Of a stretch of DNA of 10,714 nt, positions 5,135 through 10,714 are shown piece by piece; the stretch's first letter is position 1, and each line of letters opens with the position of its first letter. Source of the DNA: Limiplasma sp964504385 (GTDB lineage Bacteria > Bacillota > Clostridia > Christensenellales > Aristaeellaceae); NCBI GenBank assembly GCA_964504385.1, contig CAZDEF010000081.1, positions 1-10,714 of the forward strand, read 5' to 3'. The position numbers and the translations under genes are program-made. The notes beneath the pieces are model-generated. The model was not told where the DNA came from. It did no database searches and saw only the letters and a program-made list of their open reading frames with translations.

Positions 5135-5218
5135 GCGGCCTTCCTCCCCCTTTCCTCGATCGGTCTTTCGGCTGTGACAAGGATATGTGCGCGGGGGCGG
5201 TTTCATGTGCCGTGGATA

Positions 5219-5247
5219 TTGACTTTTGCCGCTGGCAACGGTATCAT
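5219..5247 (+). promoter_or_regulatory. Promoter of the ROK kinase gene, with dyad in spacer
   Basis: TTGACT (5219-5224) and TATCAT (5242-5247) are 17 nt apart. The spacer contains TTGCC-GCT-GGCAA (5226-5238), a 5-bp dyad positioned where a bound repressor would block RNA polymerase. Transcription would start near 5254, leaving a leader of about 30 nt with AAGGAG before the ATG. The dyad as an operator is inference. Confidence 0.65.
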
Positions 5248-5285
5248 GTTTTCCATACTGAATCCTAAAGAAGGAGAGCAAGACC

Positions 5286-6170
5286 ATGAGAACGATCGGC
5301 GCGCTGGAAGCCGGCGGCACCAAAATGGTGCTGGCCATTTATGAGGAGACCGGCAAGGAGCTGGAACGCATCACCCTGCCGACGGAAACGCCGGACAAGA
5401 CCATGCCGGCGATGATCGACTATTTCAAGGCCCATCAGGTGGACGCGCTGGGCGTGGGCAGCTTCGGCCCGCTGGATCTGAACCCCGCATCGCCCACCTA
5501 TGGCTTCATCACCACCACGCCCAAGCTGGCGTGGCGCAACTACCCGCTGCTGACGGCGTTGAAGGGCGGGCGCGACATTCCCGCCGGGATCGACACCGAT
5601 GTGAACGCCGCCGTGATCGCAGAGGCGGAGCTGGGCGCGGCGCGCGGCTGCAGCAGCGCCGTGTATGTGACCATCGGCACGGGCGTGGGCGGCGGTGTGT
5701 ATGTGAACGGCCAGACCGTGCACGGTCTGCTGCACCCGGAGGTGGGGCACATGCTGCTGCAGCCCCATCCGGACGACCCCAACCCGCGCGGCGTGTGCCC
5801 CTATCACGCCAGCTGCCTGGAAGGGCTGGCGGCGGGCCCGGCCATCGGCGCGCGCATCGGCGGCGATGCACGCGACCTGCCGGACGATCACCCCACGTTC
5901 CGGATCGAAGCCAGCTATCTCGCGCAGATGTGCGTGAACCTGATCCTGACCGTCAGCCCGGAGCGGATCATCCTGGGCGGCGGCGTGATGCAGCGCGCCT
6001 GCCTGCTGCCCATGGTGCGCAGCAAGGTGCAGCGCCTGCTGGGCGGCTATGTGGCCTCGCCCATGGTGCAGGACAGGATCGACGAATACATCGTCGCACC
6101 GGAGCTGTTCCCCGTGAGCGGCCTGGTGGGCAGCTACCTGATCGGCAAAAAAGCCCTGCTGGGCGAATAA
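5286..6170 (+). CDS. ROK-family sugar kinase, zinc-type fructokinase
   Basis: This 294-residue protein is full length for bacterial ROK fructokinases (about 290-300). Such enzymes phosphorylate fructose, mannose or a similar hexose at C6 with ATP in the cytoplasm. The phosphate-binding loop is EAGGTK (8-13). DTDVNAA gives the catalytic aspartate, Asp105, followed by Asn107. The ROK signature runs from NAAVIAEAELGAARG to VTIGTGVGGG. His155 (EVGHM), Cys171, His174 and Cys177 (within GVCPYHASC) fit the structural zinc site of this subfamily, as in B. subtilis GmuE/YdhR. ILGGGVM near the C-terminus is the second nucleotide-binding segment. The ATG at 5286 has AAGGAG about 11 nt upstream and a near-consensus promoter before that. 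The gene is monocistronic and ends at a shared terminator. It may serve as fructokinase or mannokinase; the substrate is not decided by sequence. Confidence 0.95.
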   Translation: MRTIGALEAGGTKMVLAIYEETGKELERITLPTETPDKTMPAMIDYFKAHQVDALGVGSFGPLDLNPASPTYGFITTTPKLAWRNYPLLTALKGGRDIPAGIDTDVNAAVIAEAELGAARGCSSAVYVTIGTGVGGGVYVNGQTVHGLLHPEVGHMLLQPHPDDPNPRGVCPYHASCLEGLAAGPAIGARIGGDARDLPDDHPTFRIEASYLAQMCVNLILTVSPERIILGGGVMQRACLLPMVRSKVQRLLGGYVASPMVQDRIDEYIVAPELFPVSGLVGSYLIGKKALLGE

Positions 6171-6174
6171 GAAC

Positions 6175-6206
6175 AGCCGTCTCCCCGATAAAGAAGGGAG
6201 ACGGCT
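6175..6206. terminator. Bidirectional terminator between the kinase and HAD genes
   Basis: AGCCGTCTCCC (6175-6185) pairs perfectly with GGGAGACGGCT (6196-6206), an 11-bp stem with a 10-nt loop, starting 4 nt after the kinase stop. Both flanks are only modestly T-rich (TCCATTT to the right; GTTCTTATT reading left). It sits between two convergent units and probably ends both; the HAD gene stops 54 nt away. Confidence 0.7.
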
Positions 6207-6260
6207 TCCATTTGCTCAAAATACGGATGATTCGGAGGGCCGCAGCACCGTATCGACGGC

Positions 6261-6938
6261 CTACTTAACGCGTGCGTTCAGGTTCAGGCGGTCGATCAGG
6301 GCAGGCAGCTGGTCGAGGCTTTGCAGCTGATGATCCACCAGCCCGGCCACGCGGCGGTCGCAGGGCAGCAGGTCGGGGATCATCACGCGCACGCAGCCGG
6401 CAGCGGTCAGGCTCTGCAGCCCGGCGATGCTGTCCTCCACGCCCGCGCACTGCTGCGGGGGCAGCCCCAGACGGCGCGCGGCTTCCAGATAGATGTCCGG
6501 CGCGGGCTTGCCGCGGCCGGCCTCGGTGCCGCACACCACGGTGTCGAACACCTGCTGCATGGCCGGGATGTGGGCGATGTACTGCTCCACCACATCGCGC
6601 GCGGTGGAGGTGGCCAGCGCGATGCGCATGCCGCGCTGCTTCAGCCCCTGCATGCAGGCGTGCAGGCCGGGCTTGGTGGCGTCCACATCGCTGAGCACCA
6701 GCGCCACCAGCCGCGCGCGGTACAGGTCGTACACCCGGTCAAAGGGAAAATCCGGGCCCATCATTTCCAGCATCAGGCGGCAGTCCTCCTCGCGCGGGCG
6801 GCCCAGCAGCCGCTCGTAGCGCTGCTCGTCCATGTGGGGGTAGCCCGCCTCGGCGCAGGCCTGCAGGTAGATGCTGCGGCCCAGCCGTTCGGTGTTGAGC
6901 AGCACGCCGTCCATATCAAACAATACGCCTTGGATCAT
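6261..6938 (-). CDS. HAD-superfamily phosphatase/phosphomutase (beta-PGM-like)
   Basis: This 225-residue protein belongs to the HAD subfamily with a helical cap after motif I (beta-phosphoglucomutase, phosphoglycolate phosphatase and sugar phosphatases). Motif I is FDMDGVLLNTE, with nucleophile Asp8 and acid/base Asp10. Motif II is ALATSTARD (Thr110/Ser111), motif III is Lys144 in GRGKPAPDIY, and motif IV is GVEDSIAG with Glu168 and Asp169. All catalytic residues are present. The cap spans about residues 15-85. The ATG at 6938 overlaps the stop of the upstream flavoprotein gene as ATGA, with AAGGAGG (about 11 nt before the start) inside that gene, so translation is probably coupled. The open frame extends much further upstream but only as a shadow of the flavoprotein gene. 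Substrate unknown; a small sugar phosphate is likely. Confidence 0.93.
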   Translation of the reverse strand: MIQGVLFDMDGVLLNTERLGRSIYLQACAEAGYPHMDEQRYERLLGRPREEDCRLMLEMMGPDFPFDRVYDLYRARLVALVLSDVDATKPGLHACMQGLKQRGMRIALATSTARDVVEQYIAHIPAMQQVFDTVVCGTEAGRGKPAPDIYLEAARRLGLPPQQCAGVEDSIAGLQSLTAAGCVRVMIPDLLPCDRRVAGLVDHQLQSLDQLPALIDRLNLNARVK

Positions 6939-8566
6939 GCTTCCGTTCCTCCTTGTGCTTCCATGCCCGCGCACAGCCCGTCCACTGCGGCGGATACGAT
7001 GCCCCCCGCGTAGCCCGCGCCCTCGCCCAGCGGGTACAGCCCGCCGATGGGGCTTTCGCGCCGCTCGTTGCGCAGCATGCGCACAGGCGCGGAGGAGCGC
7101 GTTTCCGGCGCGGTGAGCAGCGCGTCCGGGAAATCGAACCCGTGCAGGCGGCGGCCCAGCTGGGGCAGCGCCCCGCGCAAGGCGTCGGTCACGAAGGGCG
7201 GCAGGCAGCAGCGGATGTCGCCCAGCTCCACGCCGGGGCGATAGGTGGGCGATACGCTGCCCAGCGCCGTGGTGGCGCGGCCCGCCAGCAGATCGCCCAC
7301 GCGCTGACAGGGCGCGCGCAGGCTGCCGGTGGCGGCGAAGGCCGCCCGCTCGATGCCGCGCTGGAACTGCACCCCCGCCAGCGGATGATCGCTGCCGAAG
7401 TCCTCCGGCCGCACGCCCACCAGCACGGCGGCGTTGGCGTTGCGCCCGCTGCGGGCGTGGTAGCTCATGCCGTTCACGTTGATCTGCCCCGCCTCGCTGG
7501 AGGCGTTGATGACCTGCCCGCCGGGGCACATGCAGAAGGTGTACACCCCGCGCCGGTCGGGCGTGGGCACGTTCAGCTTATACTCCGCCGGGGGCAGGGC
7601 GGGGTGGCCTGCATCGCGCCCGTACTGGGCGCGGTCGATGTCGCGCTGCAGATGCTCGATGCGCACGCCGATGGCAAAGGGCTTGGGCTGCATGGGCAGG
7701 CCCAGCTCCAGCAGCCATTCGTAGGTATCGCGCGCGCTGTGGCCGATGGCCAGAAAGACCTGACCGCAGCGGATCTCGTCCTGCGCGCCGTTTTGCACCA
7801 CGCGGGCGGCGCACACATGCCCGCCGCGCACCTCCAGCCCCGTGAGGCGGCAGCCGAAGCGCACCTCCGCCCCCAGCTGCACCAGCTGCGCCCGCACGCG
7901 GCGCAGCACGCCGCGCAGCTCGTCCGTGCCGATGTGGGGCCGCTGCGACAGCAGGATGTCCTGCGGCGCGCCGCAGCGCACCAGTGTGTGCAGCACGGTC
8001 TGGATATGGGGGCTGCTCAGGCCGCAGGTGAGCTTGCCATCCGAAAACGCGCCCGCGCCGCCCTCGCCGAACAGCACGTTGCTTTCCGGGTCGAGCGTGC
8101 CGGAGGCTTCCAGCGTCTCCACATCGCGGGCACGGTCGTCCACCGCCTGCCCGCGGTCGATCAGGATGGGCCGCGCGCCGCGCACGCTCAGCGCCAGCGC
8201 GCAGAACAGCCCCGCCGGGCCTGCGCCCACCACCAACGGGCGCGCGCCCTGCCACGGGGGCAGCTGCAGGCCGAATACATCCGGCGCGGCGTCCATGCTG
8301 CGGCCTGGCAGACATACCACCTGATTGGGCTTGAAGCGGCGGGCGATGCGCGCCTCTGCGGGCGCGTCGCGCAGCAGCACGTCCGCCGTGAGGGTGAAGC
8401 GCACGCCCTCGCGGCCGCGCGCATCCACGCTCTTTTTTTTCAGCTGCACCTGCGCCACGTCCTGTTCCTTCACATGCAGGTGCTGGGCGCACAGGCGGCG
8501 CAGCAGCGCCTCGTCCAGCCGGCCGGCTTCGTCCAGTTTGAGCGTAAGCTGATGCACACGCAGCAT
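6935..8566 (-). CDS. FAD-dependent oxidoreductase-like protein, COG2509 family
   Basis: This 543-residue protein matches COG2509, a widespread but poorly characterised family of large FAD-binding proteins. An N-terminal alpha/beta domain (about 1-100) precedes the dinucleotide fold VVGAGPAGLFCALAL, whose glycines are at 114, 116 and 119, with Asp137 in ILIDRG placed to bind the adenosine ribose. ESNVLFGEGGAGAFSDGKL and the middle segment AIGHSARDTYEWL are characteristic. The C-terminal GEGAGYAGGIVSAAVDG closes the FAD site. Length is normal for the family. ATG at 8566 has AAGGAG about 10 nt before it. It is the first gene of an operon with the HAD gene, overlapping by 4 nt, and is transcribed divergently from gltX. 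No reaction has been firmly assigned to this family as far as I know. Confidence 0.93.
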   Translation of the reverse strand: MLRVHQLTLKLDEAGRLDEALLRRLCAQHLHVKEQDVAQVQLKKKSVDARGREGVRFTLTADVLLRDAPAEARIARRFKPNQVVCLPGRSMDAAPDVFGLQLPPWQGARPLVVGAGPAGLFCALALSVRGARPILIDRGQAVDDRARDVETLEASGTLDPESNVLFGEGGAGAFSDGKLTCGLSSPHIQTVLHTLVRCGAPQDILLSQRPHIGTDELRGVLRRVRAQLVQLGAEVRFGCRLTGLEVRGGHVCAARVVQNGAQDEIRCGQVFLAIGHSARDTYEWLLELGLPMQPKPFAIGVRIEHLQRDIDRAQYGRDAGHPALPPAEYKLNVPTPDRRGVYTFCMCPGGQVINASSEAGQINVNGMSYHARSGRNANAAVLVGVRPEDFGSDHPLAGVQFQRGIERAAFAATGSLRAPCQRVGDLLAGRATTALGSVSPTYRPGVELGDIRCCLPPFVTDALRGALPQLGRRLHGFDFPDALLTAPETRSSAPVRMLRNERRESPIGGLYPLGEGAGYAGGIVSAAVDGLCAGMEAQGGTEA

Positions 8567-8613
8567 GGGCGTTCACTCCTTACTTGGTCGCTTGGGTTGG
8601 TTTGGGTGTGCCT

Positions 8614-8642
8614 ATGGTATCACAATGCGGCCTTTTTCGCAA
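8614..8642 (-). promoter_or_regulatory. Likely promoter of the flavoprotein-HAD operon
   Basis: On the minus strand TTGCGA (8642-8637) is followed after 17 nt by TACCAT (8619-8614), each matching four of six consensus bases. It lies about 50 nt before the flavoprotein start and close to the divergent gltX promoter. Confidence 0.4.
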
Positions 8643-8649
8643 ATTGATA

Positions 8650-8677
8650 TCGACAAACGCGCAATTCTGGTTATAAT
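8650..8677 (+). promoter_or_regulatory. Promoter of the gltX-leuS operon
   Basis: A perfect TATAAT (8672-8677) has TCGACA (8650-8655) 16 nt upstream, five of six consensus -35 bases. Transcription would start near 8684. The leader can form a small hairpin, GGTAT-TTTT-ATACC (8687-8700), and carries AAGGAGG (8720-8726) before the gltX ATG. No T-box specifier or antiterminator pattern is visible; the ~50-nt leader is too short for one. Confidence 0.65.
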
Positions 8678-8732
8678 ATATGTTTGGGTATTTTTATACC
8701 TTTGAATGCATTTGTCTTTAAGGAGGCGCCCC

Positions 8733-10196
8733 ATGACCGTTCGCACCCGGTTTGCACCCAGCCCCACGGGCTACCTGCACCTGGGCGGATTGCGCACCGC
8801 CCTGTACACCTACCTGTACGCCAAGAAGAACGGCGGCAGGTTCATCCTGCGCATTGAGGACACCGATCAGGAACGCGAGGTTCCGGGCGCGGTGGATCTG
8901 ATCTATAAAAGCATGCGTCTGGCCGGCCTGAACTACGACGAAGGCCCGGACGTGGGCGGCGATTACGGCCCCTACATCCAGACCCAGCGCCGCGACCTGT
9001 ACCTGCCCTACGCCATGGAGCTGGTAGAAAAGGGCGCGGCCTACCCCTGCTTCTGCACCAAGGAGGAGCTGCAGCAGCGCCGCGACGAAGCCACGGCCCG
9101 CGGCGAGCAGTGGAAGTACGACAAGCACTGCCTGTCCATCCCCAAAGAGGAAGCCCTGCGCCGCATGCAGAGCGGCGAGCCCTTCGTGATCCGCCAGAAC
9201 ATTCCCACCACGGGCACCGCCAGCTTTGAGGACGCGCTCTACGGCCATGTGGAAGCCCCCTGCGACACGCTGGACGACAACGTGCTCATCAAGCAGGACG
9301 GCCTGCCCACCTACAACTTTGCCAACGTCATCGACGACCACCTCATGGGCATCACCCATGTGATGCGCGGCACGGAGTACCTGTCCTCCACACCCAAGTA
9401 CAACCTGCTCTACGAAGCCTTCGGCTGGGAAAAGCCCACCTACATCCACATGAGCCCCGTCATGAAGGACGCCACCCGCAAGCTCAGCAAGCGCTACGGC
9501 GACCCGAGCTTTGAGGATCTGCTGGCGCAGGGCTATGTGAAGGACGCCATCATCAACTTCATCGCCCTGCTGGGCTGGTGCCCGGATGTGAAGAAGTACG
9601 GCGAGAAGGAATTCTTCACCATGGACGAGCTGATCGAGGCCTTCGACCTGAACGGCCTGAGCAAGTCCCCCGCCATCTTCAACACCGAAAAGCTGCTGTG
9701 GTTCAACCATGAGTACATCATGAAGATGGACATGGACGAATATCTGGCCATGGCTACCCCGTGGTTCGACAAGGCGCTGGCGGGCAAGAACATCGACTAC
9801 CGCATGCTGGCCAGCCTGATGCACACCCGCACGGAGATCTTCTCCAACGTGCCCGATCAGGTGCGCTTCCTCGCCGAGCTGCCCGAGTACGACGTGGACA
9901 TCTACACCCACAAAAAGATGAAGACCAACCCCGAGGTGGCCCTGCGGGCGCTGCAGCTCAGCCGTCCCGCGCTGGCGGCCATCGAGGACTTCACCGAGCC
10001 CGCCGTCAAGGAAGTGCTGATGGAGATGGCCGCGGCCAACGAGATGAAGACCGGCCAGATCATGTGGCCGGTGCGCATCGCCATTTCCGGCTTGGCCTCC
10101 ACCCCCGGCGGCGCCACCGAGATCGCCTACCTGATTGGCAAGGAAGAGACCCTGCGCCGCATCGATCTGGGTATCGAAAAGCTGCAGCGCGCGTAA
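8733..10196 (+). CDS. gltX: Glutamyl-tRNA synthetase
   Basis: This 487-residue class I synthetase joins glutamate to tRNA(Glu) in the cytoplasm. FAPSPTGYLHLGG carries the HIGH-type motif as HLGG at residues 16-19. RIEDTDQERE follows, the usual glutamate/ATP site. The KMSKS loop is KLSKR (250-254) within RKLSKRYGDPSFEDLL. Cys106, Cys108 and Cys133 occupy the place of the zinc ligands in the stem-contact subdomain. The C-terminal helical domain (about 320-487) is the anticodon-binding part. Length fits bacterial GluRS (about 470-500). ATG at 8733 is chosen over the one at 8706 because AGGAGG ends 6 nt before it and MTVRTRFAPSPTG is the family start. Whether it also charges tRNA(Gln), as in lineages using the GatCAB route, cannot be told here. 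It leads an operon with leuS. Confidence 0.97.
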   Translation: MTVRTRFAPSPTGYLHLGGLRTALYTYLYAKKNGGRFILRIEDTDQEREVPGAVDLIYKSMRLAGLNYDEGPDVGGDYGPYIQTQRRDLYLPYAMELVEKGAAYPCFCTKEELQQRRDEATARGEQWKYDKHCLSIPKEEALRRMQSGEPFVIRQNIPTTGTASFEDALYGHVEAPCDTLDDNVLIKQDGLPTYNFANVIDDHLMGITHVMRGTEYLSSTPKYNLLYEAFGWEKPTYIHMSPVMKDATRKLSKRYGDPSFEDLLAQGYVKDAIINFIALLGWCPDVKKYGEKEFFTMDELIEAFDLNGLSKSPAIFNTEKLLWFNHEYIMKMDMDEYLAMATPWFDKALAGKNIDYRMLASLMHTRTEIFSNVPDQVRFLAELPEYDVDIYTHKKMKTNPEVALRALQLSRPALAAIEDFTEPAVKEVLMEMAAANEMKTGQIMWPVRIAISGLASTPGGATEIAYLIGKEETLRRIDLGIEKLQRA

Positions 10197-10212
10197 GGAG
10201 AGAGTGTGTTTT

Positions 10213-10714
10213 ATGGAGCATCCCGTTTACCAACCGGACGTTATTGAAAAGAAGTGGCAGCAGTACTGGGCGGAGCACAACACCTTCGCCACCGATGTAT
10301 GGGATTTTTCCAAGCCCAAGTACTATGTGCTGGACATGTTCCCCTACCCCTCCGGCGTGGGTCTGCACGCCGGCCACCCCGAGGGCTACACCGCCACGGA
10401 CATCATGTCGCGCATGAAGCGCATGCAGGGCTACAACGTGCTGCACCCCATGGGGTACGATTCCTTCGGCCTGCCTGCGGAGCAGTACGCTGTGTCCACC
10501 GGCAACCACCCCAACGGCTTCACCATGAAGAACATCGAGACCTTCTCCGGTCAGCTGCGCGAGCTGGGCTTCGACTATGACTGGTCCAAGGTGATCGCCA
10601 CGTCCGACCCCTCCTTCTACAAATGGACGCAGTGGATCTTCAAGAAGCTGTACGAGGCCGGCTATGCCAAGCGCATCGAGATGCCCGTCAACTGGTGCGA
10701 GGAGCTGGGCACCG
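10213..10714 (+). CDS. leuS: Leucyl-tRNA synthetase, 5' part (3' end outside window)
   Basis: The first 167 residues of LeuRS, the class I enzyme that charges tRNA(Leu), are present. The N-terminus has the usual YQPDVIEKKWQQYW, then YYVLDMFPYPSG and LHAGHPEGYTATD, where HAGH (52-55) is the HIGH motif. NVLHPMGYDSFGLPAEQYAV and the NIETFSGQLRELGFDYDW segment are characteristic of LeuRS rather than IleRS or ValRS. The rest, including the editing domain and KMSKS loop, would lie downstream; the family is about 800-870 residues. The start is 16 nt after the gltX stop. The ribosome site AAGGAG begins inside that stop codon and ends 12 nt from the ATG, a slightly long spacing. The frame is intact. 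Confidence 0.97.
   Translation, partial: MEHPVYQPDVIEKKWQQYWAEHNTFATDVWDFSKPKYYVLDMFPYPSGVGLHAGHPEGYTATDIMSRMKRMQGYNVLHPMGYDSFGLPAEQYAVSTGNHPNGFTMKNIETFSGQLRELGFDYDWSKVIATSDPSFYKWTQWIFKKLYEAGYAKRIEMPVNWCEELGT

Noticed and set aside
4094..5259. Shared 9-mer TTCCATACT before the regulator gene (minus, 4102-4094) and before the kinase gene (plus, 5251-5259)
   Set aside because: A single 9-mer match can arise by chance in this length, a near match also occurs inside a coding region near 2730, and no symmetry or promoter-relative position is shared.
5135..5338. N-terminal extension of the solute-binding-like frame to 5338
   Set aside because: It would run through the kinase start and both divergent regulatory regions. 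The ATG at 5134 has a ribosome site and is followed by a signal-like segment.
6939..7529. N-terminal extension of the HAD frame, which would make a 422-aa protein
   Set aside because: The extension overlaps the flavoprotein gene in another frame and has Arg/Ala/Gly-rich composition. The ATG at 6938 has a strong ribosome site and starts exactly at the HAD fold.
6953..8647. 564-codon open frame on the plus strand opposite the COG2509 gene
   Set aside because: It is rich in His, Ala, Gln and Arg with no recognisable domain and no ribosome site. It is the complement of a GC-rich real gene, where stop codons are rare.
8684..8732. T-box riboswitch before gltX-leuS
   Set aside because: The leader is about 50 nt, far too short, and no T-box core sequence or terminator/antiterminator pair is present.
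8718..9911. 397-codon open frame on the minus strand opposite gltX
   Set aside because: It is fully antisense to a clear gltX and made of Val, Gly, His and Gln runs, with no start signal; a shadow frame.

Overview
The window looks like chromosome from a GC-rich Gram-positive of the Bacillota, most likely class Clostridia and perhaps a gut Oscillospiraceae-like lineage. The reasons are strong AGGAGG-type ribosome sites before nearly every gene, a ClpB disaggregase, a zinc-type ROK fructokinase, a COG2509 flavoprotein and a Myb/SANT-like small regulator. The lineage is inferred from gene content, not from a database match.

Layout. Positions 2-1435 hold the 3' half of clpB. Positions 1436-2688 have no ordinary gene but are full of structure: a run of palindromes, a 71-nt stem-loop, what looks like a complete type I toxin-antitoxin locus (a 29-codon membrane peptide on the minus strand facing a ~90-nt plus-strand RNA, each with its own promoter), and then a mosaic of GC-rich hairpins. 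From 5134 down to 2689, three minus-strand genes follow each other: a membrane-anchored solute-binding-like protein, a Myb/SANT-like DNA-binding protein, and a maltose/galactoside-type O-acetyltransferase with its own promoter. Divergent from these is a ROK sugar kinase (5286-6170) with a near-consensus promoter. It converges through a shared bidirectional terminator on a two-gene minus-strand operon, a COG2509 FAD protein followed by a HAD phosphatase that overlap by ATGA. Divergent from that operon, gltX (8733-10196) is followed after 16 nt by leuS, cut by the window end.

How the genes relate. gltX and leuS form a housekeeping aminoacyl-tRNA synthetase operon. The ROK kinase, the sugar-phosphatase-like HAD protein, the acetyltransferase and the solute-binding-like protein all have plausible carbohydrate roles, but they sit in separate transcription units and no shared pathway can be claimed. 

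The most interesting part is 1779-2233, the candidate type I toxin-antitoxin module. It is flanked by degenerate direct repeats and, further out, by inverted copies of a GC-rich hairpin repeat. This suggests a mobile or duplicating module inserted between clpB and the acetyltransferase.
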